A DNA stretch of 64,000 nt from Actinomycetes bacterium (lineage in GTDB: Bacteria > Actinomycetota > Thermoleophilia > RBG-16-64-13): assembly GCA_024637035.1 (NCBI GenBank), contig JAGXFW010000033.1, positions 1-64,000 of the forward strand. The letters run 5' to 3'. Made by a program: the position numbers and the translations under genes. Within the stretch, counting starts at the first letter, position 1, and each line of letters opens with the position of its first letter. The notes below the pieces were generated by a model. The model made no database searches. It saw only the letters and a program-made list of their open reading frames with translations, and was not told where the DNA came from. Below, piece after piece: positions 1 to 8,627 of this stretch.

Positions 1-675
1 GAGGAGGAGCTTGGCGATGCTCTCCTCGGGGTGCTCCAGAGGGGAGATGGGTTCGTTGTACACCACGAAGTAGGGTTTCTGGCGCAGGGCCTCGGCTCCG
101 CCCCGCAGTTCCCGGGCCACGTCTACCATCACTTTGAGGTCACCGGCGTTCTCGGCGGTCATGACCAGGGGCTTGGTGCTGTTCTCCATCATGGTCTTGA
201 AGCTGAGCAGATAGGAGTGGTGCGCGTTGACCTCGGTGGGGTGCGCGGACGACATGATGAAGTCCATGTGGGGCAGCGCGTCGCACAGACGGGCCGCGCG
301 GGCCACGTCGTCGAGCACGCTGGCCCGCCTCTCCCCTGTGTCGAGGTCGTAGGTGTGCATGAGGTCGGAGCCGGTGCCGAAGTAGCTGTTGTAGCCGCCG
401 AGCTCCATGGCGAGGTCGCCGTTGCGGTCGTAGACGTCGACCACTGCGGGCACCGAGAGCCGGGCCTGCTCCACCAGGTGGCGGGGCATGAGCACCCGGT
501 CCTCGGGGGTGAGTGTGCAGCCGGCTCCGAGGAGCATGGCCTTGGCTTCCTCGTGATAGACGCGCATGCCCACCCGGCTCATGACGTCGAGAGCCGCGAT
601 GTAGATGTCGCGCTTGTTCTCTTCCGTGAGGAACGAGAGGCGTCCTACTTGCGATGCGTTTCGAAGTTCCTTCAT
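1..675 (-). CDS. Trimethylamine methyltransferase (MttB) family protein, C-terminus beyond the window
   Basis: The reading frame is open from an ATG at 675 to the window edge, giving the first 225 residues. The start is supported by an AAAGGAG Shine-Dalgarno sequence 11 bases upstream. The N-terminal sequence, with MSRVGMRVYHEEA near residue 35 and GYNSYFGTGSDLMHTYD near residue 95, is typical of the MttB/COG5598 family, which transfers methyl groups from quaternary or tertiary amines to a corrinoid protein. The pyrrolysine site of true MttB lies in the missing part, so trimethylamine cannot be told from a non-Pyl substrate such as glycine betaine. No corrinoid protein or activator is visible in the window. 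Confidence 0.85.
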   Translation of the reverse strand, partial: MKELRNASQVGRLSFLTEENKRDIYIAALDVMSRVGMRVYHEEAKAMLLGAGCTLTPEDRVLMPRHLVEQARLSVPAVVDVYDRNGDLAMELGGYNSYFGTGSDLMHTYDLDTGERRASVLDDVARAARLCDALPHMDFIMSSAHPTEVNAHHSYLLSFKTMMENSTKPLVMTAENAGDLKVMVDVARELRGGAEALRQKPYFVVYNEPISPLEHPEESIAKLLL

Positions 676-1151
676 ATCCAGTGGCGCTCCTTTGAGGTCG
701 TCTCGGGACCCGAACGTCCGTCGTCAAGGCTCGCGGTGAGGGCGCTGGGTCGATGGAGGGGGTGCGGAGCGACGGTCCACGAAACGACTCAACGAACCGG
801 GACTGAGCACATCTCCAAGAAGAGCGCCGGACGAGCCGGGCTACGGACGAAGATCCGGGTTACCAGTCCTCGCCGAAGTTCGCATGAAGGTGGGGGCGCG
901 TGATGGGAAGTGGCGTGGGGGGAAGTGGGGCAGGTGCAGGGGATCCGAGGGGGCACGCGCCGGCGCGGGCTCCAGTGGGAGACCCGGCGGGTCGCGACCC
1001 TGCGAGCCGCTCGTGATGTGGTCGGCGATCCATCGAGCACTCCACGACGAGACGAATGGAAGCGCCCGCGGCGCCACCGTGTGGGCACCGGCACGATACC
1101 CGCGCCTCGCTCGAGTGTCAAGCACCCGAGCGCCGAGAAGCCAAGAGCGCC
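676..1151. other. Intergenic region without a supported gene
   Basis: Between the mttB-like start and the end of the DUF2207 gene there are about 475 bases. The open frames here have arginine-rich translations with no family resemblance and look like frame shadows of GC-rich DNA. The only structure seen is an imperfect hairpin at 1108-1132 just behind the DUF2207 stop. The promoter of the mttB-like gene must lie here, but no convincing -35/-10 pair was found. Confidence 0.4.
1108..1132 (-). terminator. Weak hairpin behind the DUF2207 gene
   Basis: CGCTCG (1108-1113) pairs with CGAGCG (1127-1132), with an inner GTG/CAC pair and one mismatch. It begins about 20 bases after the stop codon but has no T-tract, so a termination role is only possible. 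Confidence 0.3.
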
Positions 1152-3134
1152 TCAGCCTGCGCGGAACCCTCCTCCACCGCCGCCCCCCGAGAAGCCTCCA
1201 GACGACCCGCCTGACGACCCTCGGGAGCTGCTGGTCCAGCCTCCGCTGCGGCTGGACGAACGGCTTCCGAAGGAGCTGCTCGACGAGCTGCGCGACGAGG
1301 TACTGCGATGACCGCCCGACGCCCCCCGACCCGATCCGGTGCTCGAAGGGGCGGCAAGCAGTGTGCGGGTGACGCCGTCGAGGCCGCCGAAGATACGGTC
1401 GGAAAGAGTGTCGAGAGTCAACGGGGGGCCGCCCGACGAACCGGCGGAAGCCGCGCCTCCGGCGGGCACCCCGACCGGGCCCGCGCCGGCAGGCCCGCTC
1501 AGCGGCCCAGCGGAAGGCACGACATCGCCCCCGGCCGGGAGAGAGGTTGGAACCGGCACGGACACCATCCATCCCGGAGCGGGTAGCGATAGGCCCTCGA
1601 ACCGCCGAGCCCAGTTCCGCTCCACCCCGAACGCGACGGCATAGGGAAGGTACCGCTCGAACGAATCACGCGCCGTCTCGAGATCCTGGAAGCGTTTCAG
1701 ATCACGCAAATAGTTGCGGAAGGCCTCCCACTTCCGTTGCTCCTGGGCCCCCGCCAGCGTCCGTTGCGGCATGCGCCGCACGAACATGCGCATCGCGAGC
1801 ACGCTCGCCACAGCACCCACGAAGAAGTAGCCCCAGCCTCCGATGTCCTCGAGAACGAGGAAGACGGTGACCACGGTGAGGAGCAGGCCGAACCACCACG
1901 TGCGCTTCCTCCAGGCACGCCTGGCCGCTTTGGGGCTCTCGGCGAAGTAGCCGGCCTTCACGATCGCCGCGAAGACCGCCTCCTCGAAGGGAACGGCCAG
2001 ACCGCGCAGGCGTTCGCCGATGGTCTCCCCCTTCACGTTGACCGCGCCGCCGGGGAAGATGGTCGAGACCACCAAGGCATCCAAGCCCTGAAGGTCGGCT
2101 GCGGGCTTCAACAGCTGCAACCTCTGCGCCGACGCCTGTTTCGAGCCCGTGGGGTCGGGAAGCCGAACATATCCTCGGCGGGCAAGATCGGCCAGCGTGG
2201 CCAGGATCTCCTGGTGCTCCACCTTCTCATCGATAAGAGCGCCCGCCATTGCCGGCGCCAGGCCGGACGGTGGCTCGGTGATGAAGCTGGCATGCACCGA
2301 CGCGGGCTCATCGCGACCCCTGCGCACCCAGACGAGCAGCATCATGAGCAGCGTGAAGATCGGCAGGGCGAAGCCCACCCGTGGAGTGATGAACGACATG
2401 ACGCGTCGATAGGTCCAGGGGTGCCCCACGACGCCCTTGGGGAAGCCGCCTGCGATCCAGAAGTGCGTGTACGGGGCGATGTCCTCCGCCTCGAACACGA
2501 TCATCGAGGGGCCGGGGCTGGAGGTCGTGTTAAAGACGTCGGGGCCGGTGTCGACGGCCGCGACGAGCAGGTCGGGCGGGGTCGATCCGGGCAGGTTCAT
2601 CGTCACTCGTACGGACCCGATGGGCACCGGGGTATCGGCGTCGAACACGCGCCACACAAGTTCATCGGCGTCGTCGAAGTAGGAGATGGCACCTTCGGCG
2701 ACGTAGCGGATCTCCCAGGTGGCGGTGGTGTCGGCCAGGGCGAAGTTGAGCTGCACCACCAGGTACTCGCCCTCCATGAAGGTGCTGTACGAGTCGGGTC
2801 CGTCGCCGATGGGCAACGCCGTGCCGTCGCGGAACACCTCGACGGCGCCGATCGAGTCCACCTTGCCTGTTGGGATCAGGCGCCCTACGAAGCTGTACGA
2901 TCCCTCGAAGGTGAACGTGATCTTCTCGGTGACGAGCACCCGGCTGTCCGATTGCACGTCGAGCGTGACGTCCAAGGCGTCGATGCGCCAATCCTTCGCC
3001 TGAGCGGGTGGCGCGATGATCAGGCCGACGGCAAGCGCCGCGCAGAACGCCGTGACGAGACAAGCTGCCAAGAATCCCGCGGCTCCGGTTCTCGACCGTC
3101 GCGGGGATACCCTCCGGGAGTCCACGATGTCCAT
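1152..3134 (-). CDS. DUF2207 family membrane protein
   Basis: This 660-residue protein has the usual DUF2207 layout. There is an N-terminal signal/anchor (about residues 20-46), an exported beta-rich domain starting near KDWRIDALDVTLDV, a membrane segment near 255-275, a cytoplasmic stretch, two more membrane segments near 415-460, and a Ser/Gly-rich tail ending in GGGGGGGFRAG. The family is widespread in Gram-positive bacteria and has no assigned biochemical function; the glycine-rich tail is common in it. It runs divergently from the flavodoxin gene. The ATG at 3134 gives a good signal peptide but the Shine-Dalgarno sequence is weak, so a nearby GTG at 3125 is possible. Confidence 0.8.
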   Translation of the reverse strand: MDIVDSRRVSPRRSRTGAAGFLAACLVTAFCAALAVGLIIAPPAQAKDWRIDALDVTLDVQSDSRVLVTEKITFTFEGSYSFVGRLIPTGKVDSIGAVEVFRDGTALPIGDGPDSYSTFMEGEYLVVQLNFALADTTATWEIRYVAEGAISYFDDADELVWRVFDADTPVPIGSVRVTMNLPGSTPPDLLVAAVDTGPDVFNTTSSPGPSMIVFEAEDIAPYTHFWIAGGFPKGVVGHPWTYRRVMSFITPRVGFALPIFTLLMMLLVWVRRGRDEPASVHASFITEPPSGLAPAMAGALIDEKVEHQEILATLADLARRGYVRLPDPTGSKQASAQRLQLLKPAADLQGLDALVVSTIFPGGAVNVKGETIGERLRGLAVPFEEAVFAAIVKAGYFAESPKAARRAWRKRTWWFGLLLTVVTVFLVLEDIGGWGYFFVGAVASVLAMRMFVRRMPQRTLAGAQEQRKWEAFRNYLRDLKRFQDLETARDSFERYLPYAVAFGVERNWARRFEGLSLPAPGWMVSVPVPTSLPAGGDVVPSAGPLSGPAGAGPVGVPAGGAASAGSSGGPPLTLDTLSDRIFGGLDGVTRTLLAAPSSTGSGRGASGGHRSTSSRSSSSSSFGSRSSSRSGGWTSSSRGSSGGSSGGFSGGGGGGGFRAG

Positions 3135-3384
3135 GCCTTCTCGCTCCGCTCTCGTGAAGTTTCGACCTGCCGCTCCACGCTACAAGAGGAGTCGGCCGGG
3201 GGCAAGAGCGCAGGGTGTCTGCGACTCGGACGCGGCCGTTGGGGAAGCCTCGGGCGGCGAGACCGATGCAGTTTGGCGGCGCGATGTTCCTGGGTACGCC
3301 CGAGTCCGGCGGGGTGATATCACCCCAAGCGCACCCGTTCCGCTCTCTCTGCAGAGCAGGTAGCCACCCAGGAGGTGTTCGGAA

Positions 3385-3828
3385 GTGAAGTTCCTGATCG
3401 TCTACGGCAGCATCCAGGGCAGTACCGAGAAGATGGCCGGCTACATCGCCGAAGGCATGCGTTTCGCCGGGCATGAGGCAGGAGTGAAGTCGTTCACCGA
3501 GGTCCGCGAACCCGAGGATTTCGCGGGGTACGATGGCTATGTGTTCGGCGGGCCGACGTACCACAAGGACCTGCTGCACGGCATGAAAGCTTGGCTGTTC
3601 AAGGCGAAAGAGGGCGGCCTGGACGGCAAGGTAGGTGGGGCGTTCGGTTCGCACACGCACTCCGGCGAGGCCCCCGGTATCCTCTTCGATACGATGGCCC
3701 ATGTCTACAAGATGAACATGGTGGACCTGGGTCCGTTCAAGATGGAGGAGTCCGTGGTGGGCACTCCCGAAGGCATGAAGGCCTGCCAGCAGTACGGCAA
3801 GGCGCTCGTGGAACGCGCGGCGGGGTAG
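3385..3828 (+). CDS. Flavodoxin
   Basis: This 147-residue protein starts with FLIVYGSIQGSTEKMA, a flavodoxin FMN-phosphate loop, and later has the YVFGGPTY segment that covers the isoalloxazine ring. The length fits short-chain flavodoxins and flavodoxin-like electron carriers. The GTG start at 3385 is set by an AGGAGGT sequence about 8 bases upstream. It would supply low-potential electrons in the cytoplasm. The partner is unknown; the por genes are 22 kb away and the next gene gives no clue. Confidence 0.88.
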   Translation: MKFLIVYGSIQGSTEKMAGYIAEGMRFAGHEAGVKSFTEVREPEDFAGYDGYVFGGPTYHKDLLHGMKAWLFKAKEGGLDGKVGGAFGSHTHSGEAPGILFDTMAHVYKMNMVDLGPFKMEESVVGTPEGMKACQQYGKALVERAAG

Positions 3829-3901
3829 ACCAAGAGCGGTCGGCGCGGGCGCGCGCGGGCCGCCGCACCAGGCAGCACCCGGCGAGGAGGCGGTCACGCA
3901 G

Positions 3902-4432
3902 TTGGATCTTTCGCGACTCGACCACTTGGACGCGGAGGGGCTCCGCGAATACATAGAGTTCCTGCTGTGGCACTACAGGGTGATGGACTCGTTCTGGTTC
4001 ATCAAGGTGGCGGAGCGCTACGGTCAACCCGTCGCCGAGGCGGTCAACGAAGAGGTGTGGGGCCGCATCTCGGGCATGGCGGCCGGCGACCTCGTCCGGC
4101 GGTTCCGCATCGAGAAGACGGGGCTCGCCGGTTTTGCCGAAGCCCTGCGTCTCTTCCCCTGGACGATCCTCGTGGGCTACGAGATCGAGGAGACCGACGA
4201 CGAGATCACCGTGACGGTGCCGGTCTGCGTGACCCAGGAAGCCAGACGCAAGCGCGGTCTGGGCGAGTACGCCTGCCGCGACATGCACAGGCTCGAGTTC
4301 GAGGGACTCGCTCAGGCCGTAGATCCTCGCATCCTGGTGCACTGCGACGTCGCCCCTCCAGACGACCGCCCGCCCGGGCTTGACTGCCGTTGGCGCTTCA
4401 CCCTCTCACCGGCAGAGGAAGCATCGGAGTAG
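3902..4432 (+). CDS. DUF6125-like protein of unknown function
   Basis: This 176-residue soluble protein starts at a TTG with GAGGAGG about 12 bases upstream. The C-terminal part has a CVTQEARRKRGLGEYAC segment, a HCDVAPPDDRP segment and a final CRWRFTL motif. I associate this Cys-containing pattern with DUF6125, a family of anaerobic bacteria and archaea without known function. The name is from memory of the motif and was not searched. The gene lies 73 bases behind the flavodoxin gene and may share its transcript. Confidence 0.6.
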   Translation: MDLSRLDHLDAEGLREYIEFLLWHYRVMDSFWFIKVAERYGQPVAEAVNEEVWGRISGMAAGDLVRRFRIEKTGLAGFAEALRLFPWTILVGYEIEETDDEITVTVPVCVTQEARRKRGLGEYACRDMHRLEFEGLAQAVDPRILVHCDVAPPDDRPPGLDCRWRFTLSPAEEASE

Positions 4433-4524
4433 ACGCCCCGAAGCGCCCACGTAGGTTCGCAGAAGCGCTCGCAGGAAACCTTCAGAGGCACTCACAGGAA
4501 GCCCCGGCGGCGAGCCGGACGGGC

Positions 4525-4554
4525 TTGACAGGCCCGCGAATAACCGATAAAGAT
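4525..4554 (+). promoter_or_regulatory. Promoter of the attenuator leader
   Basis: TTGACA (4525-4530) is followed after 17 bases by TAAAGA (4548-4553). This predicts a transcript start near 4560, just before the folded leader RNA. It is one of the best sigma-70-type promoters in the window. Confidence 0.75.
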
Positions 4555-4557
4555 GGT

Positions 4558-4663
4558 ACTGACTGTCACAAATCAGGGGTCCGGGCACGTTCGGTTGTCC
4601 GGAGGTCGCACGTCAGGTAGTCGGGCCGCTACCTGGAGATAGCTCTCCAGGCAGCGGCTTTTT
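4558..4663 (+). promoter_or_regulatory. Riboswitch-like attenuator leader, class not recognised
   Basis: The leader can form two exclusive structures. A terminator has a 5' arm at 4625-4639 and a 3' arm at 4644-4658, followed by TTTTT. An antiterminator pairs CAGGTAG (4614-4620) with CTACCTG (4629-4635), which uses part of the terminator arm. Upstream, CTGAC (4559-4563) can pair with GTCAG (4612-4616), closing a domain of about 58 nucleotides that contains an eight-pair stem-loop (4580-4602). Closing this stem would occupy the antiterminator and favour termination. I cannot match it to a known riboswitch class. Confidence 0.65.
4625..4663 (+). terminator. Intrinsic terminator of the leader
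   Basis: GCCGCT-A-CCTGGAGA pairs with TCTCCAGG-C-AGCGGC around a TAGC loop and is followed directly by five T. It lies 77 bases before the start of the next gene, so it acts as a conditional terminator if the antiterminator forms. Confidence 0.85.
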
Positions 4664-4739
4664 CGCGTAGTGGCCGGCCACCGCGCCGGGCGGCAACGCG
4701 ACGTGGCAGCAAACGGCAGAACGATGGAAAGGGGAAGAC

Positions 4740-5171
4740 ATGGGACTACTCAGTGGGATTCTCGGCAAGAAGGAGGAAGAGCATCCGCCCCTCGACCCGG
4801 GTAGCGCCGCAGCGACCAGATTGAGCAGCCAAACCAACACCCTGGCTGATCTGCTGAAGCGCGCCAACGATCGACTCGAAGCGATCCCGACCGACCATGG
4901 GCTCTACGTCTATGTGGGTAAGCCGCCGAAAGAGTTCGGCGTTGTCTGGTACAAGAACGGCGAAGAGCACAGCTTCATGTCGGTGATGAAGGAGAAGGGC
5001 CTGAGCGGGGACCAGGTGCAGGACCTCTCCGATGCTCTGAGGGATGTCTACAGCGCCCACATCGACGAGCCTCGCTACTCGTACCCGGTCGGCGGCAAGC
5101 AGGTCGTGGTGACTCCGTCGGAGGCCCTGGCCGTCGATCTCGAAAGAGTCATCGGAGCACTTGACATCTAG
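4740..5171 (+). CDS. Small protein of unknown function controlled by the leader
   Basis: This 143-residue soluble protein starts at an ATG with AAAGGGG eight bases upstream. I do not recognise the family. It begins MGLLSGILGKKEEE, has a helical region near 30-50, and a segment HGLYVYVGKPPKEFGVVWY followed by conserved-looking FMSVMKEKGLS. It has no signal peptide, membrane segment or cysteine cluster. It is the only gene behind the attenuator before a hairpin at 5193, so its level is likely set by whatever the leader senses. Confidence 0.6.
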   Translation: MGLLSGILGKKEEEHPPLDPGSAAATRLSSQTNTLADLLKRANDRLEAIPTDHGLYVYVGKPPKEFGVVWYKNGEEHSFMSVMKEKGLSGDQVQDLSDALRDVYSAHIDEPRYSYPVGGKQVVVTPSEALAVDLERVIGALDI

Positions 5172-5192
5172 GCTCCGAGGAGCGGATTCGGA

Positions 5193-5223
5193 GGGCGGGT
5201 ACCTCCAGCGAGAGGTCCCGCCC
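5193..5223 (+). terminator. Hairpin between convergent genes
   Basis: GGGCGGG-T-ACCTC pairs with GAGGT-CCCGCCC around a six-base loop, 21 bases after the stop of the small gene. There is no clear T-tract. It could end transcription from both sides, as the next gene is convergent. Confidence 0.55.
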
Positions 5224-5358
5224 CTGGATTAGGGGTGCTTGGCCGCGCCACGCCTGCTTCTGGGCTGGATGCCCGATGCCCGACGCGATAACGGAGCCAA
5301 GGGGCCGAGTTCCGGTGTCCGCGCGCGGAGGGCTACGACCCGCCGGATCTGCGGACGC

Positions 5359-6927
5359 TCAAGCCGAGCCGAGTACCACCCGCACCTTGGACGCCAATCC
5401 CTCCAGCGTGAAGGGCTTCTCAAGAAATGGCCGTTCCGACGATCCCGCGCCGCCGTGATGGCTAGCGGCGGAGTACCCGGAGGTGAACAGGACTTTGAGA
5501 CCCGGATACCTCTGCTGGAGGGTCTCGGCGAGAGCCTCGCCGCCCATGCCCGGCATGACCATGTCGGTGACCACGAGCGCCACGCCGGCCTCGGATTCGG
5601 CCATGACCCGGACGGCTTCCGATCCCGATGACGCCTCAAGGGTGGTGTAGCCCAGGCCGCGGAGCGCCCGCACGGTGAGACGCCGGACTGCGTCCTCGTC
5701 CTCCACCACGAGTATGGTCTTCGTCGCGACCGAGTTCTCTGCGACTGGACGTGCGCCCGTTACGGACACGACCTCGGGAGAGCCCGGCGAGGCCGGGATC
5801 AGGACGCGGAACGTGCTCCCCCGGCCGGACTGCGACGTCGCCTGGATGCCGCTGTGCCAGTTCTTCAAGATCGCATACACCGTCGAGAGCCCGAGCCCTG
5901 TTCCGCGCTCGGGCGGTTTCGTACTGAAGAAGGGCTCGAACGCCTGCGCCAGTGTCTCCTCGTCCATGCCGGATCCCGTGTCCTCCACGGTAATCGATGC
6001 GTACGGCCCGGCGGGAAGCTCGCCTCCCAGCCAGGGGATCCCTTCCGTCGATACCAGACTCCCCGTTGAGAGGCGGATGCCCCCGCCTCCCGATACTGCG
6101 TCGCGCGCGTTCACGACCAGGTTCATGAGTATCTGTTCGATCTGACTTGGATCGGCCCACACGGCGTTCACCCCGGGGGCCACCTCGAAGGTCAGCGCGA
6201 TGTCCTCGGGCACCAGACGGTGCACAAGTTGCCGCATGCCCTCCACCAGGGCGTTCACATCGATCACCTGCGGTTCGGGCGCGTCCCTGCGCGAGAACGT
6301 GAGTAGGCGGCGCGTGAGAGCCTGGCCGCGCTCCGCGGCTCTCTGCACCTCACCGAGATCGGCGGACACGTCCTCCGGCAAGTCCGTACGCACCACGAGA
6401 AGTTCCGCGTAGCCCGCGATCACCGTCAGCAGGTTGTTGAAGTCGTGCGCGATGCCCCCGGCCAAGCGCCCTACTGCTTCCATCTTCTGGCTCTGCCGCA
6501 GCTGCTCCTCCGTGGCCCGCTGGGCCGTGACGTCGCGCTTGACCGCCACGAAGCTGATGATGCCGCCCGCCTCGTCCCGCACCGGGGATATCGAGGCCTC
6601 TTCCTCGTAGAGAGACCCGTCCTTCTTGCGGTTGACGAAGCGACCCTGCCACGTGTCGCCGCGGTGAATAACGTCCCGAAGATTCTGGTAGAAAGCCGCG
6701 TCGTGCCGGCCGCCGCTCAAGATACGGGGGGTGGAGCCGAGCACCTCGTCCCGGGAGTAGCCTGTCACGCGCTCGAAAGCGGGGTTCACGTAGGCGATGG
6801 TGTGGTCGCGGTCGGTGACTATGACCACCTCGCCCGCCTGCTCCACGGCCATGAACAGGCGATCGCGCTCCCGCTCCGCCGCGCGGCGGGCGGTGACGTC
6901 GGTGGCCACCACCATGACGCCCCTCAC
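5359..6927 (-). CDS. PAS-histidine kinase-receiver hybrid kinase (3' part of a split gene)
   Basis: The frame encodes, from about residue 20, a PAS domain (FMAVEQAGEVVIVTDRDH onward), a PAC segment, a HisKA domain with GGIAHDFNNLL, an HATPase domain with the GTGLGLSTVYAI box, and a C-terminal receiver with VEDEDAVRR and the acceptor Asp in VVTDMVMPG. The first residues, VRGVMVVATDVTARR, are the last strand of the PAS domain encoded by the preceding frame. The GTG at 6927 overlaps the upstream TGA as GTGA. This may be an ancestral single gene split by a one-base indel, or a coupled pair. Confidence 0.75.
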   Translation of the reverse strand: MRGVMVVATDVTARRAAERERDRLFMAVEQAGEVVIVTDRDHTIAYVNPAFERVTGYSRDEVLGSTPRILSGGRHDAAFYQNLRDVIHRGDTWQGRFVNRKKDGSLYEEEASISPVRDEAGGIISFVAVKRDVTAQRATEEQLRQSQKMEAVGRLAGGIAHDFNNLLTVIAGYAELLVVRTDLPEDVSADLGEVQRAAERGQALTRRLLTFSRRDAPEPQVIDVNALVEGMRQLVHRLVPEDIALTFEVAPGVNAVWADPSQIEQILMNLVVNARDAVSGGGGIRLSTGSLVSTEGIPWLGGELPAGPYASITVEDTGSGMDEETLAQAFEPFFSTKPPERGTGLGLSTVYAILKNWHSGIQATSQSGRGSTFRVLIPASPGSPEVVSVTGARPVAENSVATKTILVVEDEDAVRRLTVRALRGLGYTTLEASSGSEAVRVMAESEAGVALVVTDMVMPGMGGEALAETLQQRYPGLKVLFTSGYSAASHHGGAGSSERPFLEKPFTLEGLASKVRVVLGSA

Positions 6928-7628
6928 GGGGCCCCTCGCGGACCTCGCACCGCCGCGGCGGATAGATCCACATCGATCCGCGCCCCGTCCTTCCGTAGGC
7001 GCGCCGTTTCTAGCCCGGTGATGGCGGCGCCGCTGTCCAGCACATCCCGCAACGTACGGAGGAACTCGTGGGTGCTTTCCGGCGGAACAGAAGGGGGACG
7101 CTGGCCCACCACTTCGTCCTCGCTCCATCCGAACACGCGCTCCGCGGCCGGGTTCCACATCCTGATGTGCCCACCCACGTCCAGAAGGTAGATCGCGGCC
7201 GGAGACGCTTCGATGACCGCCCGCAGACTCTCGGTGGTGAGCCTCAGTTCCTCCTCCGCCTTGCCCCGTTCCACCGCGTAGCGTAGTGCGTGCGTGAGAA
7301 GTAGTCCGTTTACCTGCCCCTTGACCAGGTAGTCCTGGGCTCCCGCTTGGACGGCCCGCACGCCCATCTCCTCGTCGGCGAGCCCGGTCATGACAACCAC
7401 GGGCACCGAGTCCGCCGCTTCCAGCAGGGATTCGAGCGTGTCCAGACCTCCGCTGTCCGGGAGGCCGAGATCCAGTAGGACGGCGTCGAAAGAGCCCTCG
7501 AGCAGGCTGGCGGTACCGGCCGAGAGACGGTCGGCGTAGCTGAGCTGCACCTCGCTCCCCACCTCCGCCAAGAGCTCGCGGATGAGCCGGACGTCGCCGG
7601 GATTGTCTTCGACGAGCAGGACTCGCAT
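6924..7628 (-). CDS. Receiver-PAS protein (5' part of a split hybrid kinase)
   Basis: This 234-residue product starts MRVLLVEDNPGDVRLI, a receiver domain with the acceptor Asp in AVLLDLGLPDSGG and the conserved Lys in DYLVKGQ. A PAS domain follows from about residue 130 (VIEASPAAIYLLDVGGHIRMW). The frame ends inside the PAS domain, after VDLSAAAVRGPRGAP. The missing last strand continues in the shifted frame at 6927. One added C in the CCCC run near 6930 would join both parts into a REC-PAS-PAS-HisKA-HATPase-REC kinase. It starts 8 bases after the upstream gene ends, so they form one operon. Confidence 0.75.
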   Translation of the reverse strand: MRVLLVEDNPGDVRLIRELLAEVGSEVQLSYADRLSAGTASLLEGSFDAVLLDLGLPDSGGLDTLESLLEAADSVPVVVMTGLADEEMGVRAVQAGAQDYLVKGQVNGLLLTHALRYAVERGKAEEELRLTTESLRAVIEASPAAIYLLDVGGHIRMWNPAAERVFGWSEDEVVGQRPPSVPPESTHEFLRTLRDVLDSGAAITGLETARLRKDGARIDVDLSAAAVRGPRGAP

Positions 7629-7635
7629 CAGCAGC

Positions 7636-8094
7636 CTACCCGCCCACGCAGCCGACAGCGGGGAGTGTCGCCACGTCGAACCAGAAGTCGAGCAACCGGG
7701 GCAACGTCTCAGCGGTCCACGCGCCGCCCGCGCTCTCACGCACGCAGCAGTTCGCGTGAAGGCGGTACACGTCGCGGACGACGTCGTCGTCGACTCCACC
7801 CGGAAGAACGATCGTTACAGGCAGGCAACTGACGAGGGCGTGGCCCTTGAGCTCTTGGAGCACCGAAAGGTCAGGACCCGCCGCCTCCAATTCCATCAGC
7901 ACCAGACCTGGGCGCGCACGGCCCTGAGCCGCGCCCTCCGTCAAGAGGGCGAGCGCGGAAGCGCCGTCGGCGCAGACGCCCACCTGTATCTCTCTGCCTC
8001 GCGTGGTGCGGAGCGTCTCAGTTACGACCCCGGCCGCGAACTCGGCCCCCACCAGCAACAGTGTCGCCGGGTCAGACCTCCCGCGTTCCATCAC
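7636..8094 (-). CDS. Degenerate receiver-domain protein
   Basis: This 152-residue protein looks like a paralogue of the next upstream receiver. Both have the segment YxLHANC near residue 115 and end in a DFWF-V-TLP stretch. In this copy the N-terminal acidic pair is replaced (VGAEF instead of VEDN), the phospho-acceptor Asp is replaced by Glu or lost ([10 protein letters not shown] against [10 protein letters not shown]), and the conserved Lys region reads VRESAG instead of ITKPLS. It is therefore unlikely to be phosphorylated in the normal way and may act as a constitutive or ligand-type pseudo-receiver. It overlaps the preceding gene by ATGA. Confidence 0.65.
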   Translation of the reverse strand: MMERGRSDPATLLLVGAEFAAGVVTETLRTTRGREIQVGVCADGASALALLTEGAAQGRARPGLVLMELEAAGPDLSVLQELKGHALVSCLPVTIVLPGGVDDDVVRDVYRLHANCCVRESAGGAWTAETLPRLLDFWFDVATLPAVGCVGG

Positions 8095-8564
8095 GACTCC
8101 CCCGCGACGTTCGAGACGGCTCCGTCTTGGGGTTCACCGCTCCCCGGCAACGTCACGATGGCGAACCAGAAGTCCTCCACGGCCTGCACTACCTCCGCGA
8201 AGCGATCCATGCTGAGCGGTTTGGTGATGTAGCAGTTGGCGTGCAGCTTGTACGCCTTCAGCACGTCGGCCTCCGACTGCGAAGTGGTGAGCACGGCGAC
8301 CGGGATGGTGCTGAGAGCCGGGTCGCTCTTCATAACCTCCAAGAACTCACGACCATCCATACGCGGCATGTTCAGGTCGAGGATGATGAGATCCGGCCGG
8401 GCCACCGAGGCGTGCTCCCCTTCCCGCCTGAGCATGCGCAGAGCCTCGAGACCGTCCCGGGCGACGCTCAGATTGTTCCTGATCTTGCTGTCGGAGAGGG
8501 CCTCCTGCGTGAGGCGGATGTCGCCCGCGTTGTCTTCCACCAGCATGATCTCGATCGGTCGCAC
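8091..8564 (-). CDS. Single-domain response regulator
   Basis: This 157-residue protein is a stand-alone receiver with [11 protein letters not shown], acceptor Asp in [13 protein letters not shown], the TTSQSEADV switch region and the Lys in YITKPLS. It has no output domain. Such Rcp1/CheY-like regulators usually relay phosphate or act by protein contact. The GTG start at 8564 has AAGGAGG about 9 bases upstream. It sits directly behind the kinase gene and is its likely partner. Confidence 0.85.
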   Translation of the reverse strand: MRPIEIMLVEDNAGDIRLTQEALSDSKIRNNLSVARDGLEALRMLRREGEHASVARPDLIILDLNMPRMDGREFLEVMKSDPALSTIPVAVLTTSQSEADVLKAYKLHANCYITKPLSMDRFAEVVQAVEDFWFAIVTLPGSGEPQDGAVSNVAGES

Positions 8565-8627
8565 CTGTCCGTCCTCCTTCTGCGTGGTCCGAGGCGCCGA
8601 GGCTCCCCCAACCCAGCGCTTCGGGTT

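Noticed and set aside
1-675. Pyrrolysine-containing trimethylamine methyltransferase
   Set aside because: The diagnostic amber codon would lie in the part beyond the window, so only the family is claimed.
31-903. Plus-strand open frame of 290 codons
   Set aside because: It is antisense to the clear MttB-family frame, and its translation is His/Gly/Val-rich without family features.
1737-3317. Plus-strand open frame of 526 codons
   Set aside because: It is the complement shadow of the DUF2207 gene; the minus frame has a signal peptide, membrane segments and family motifs.
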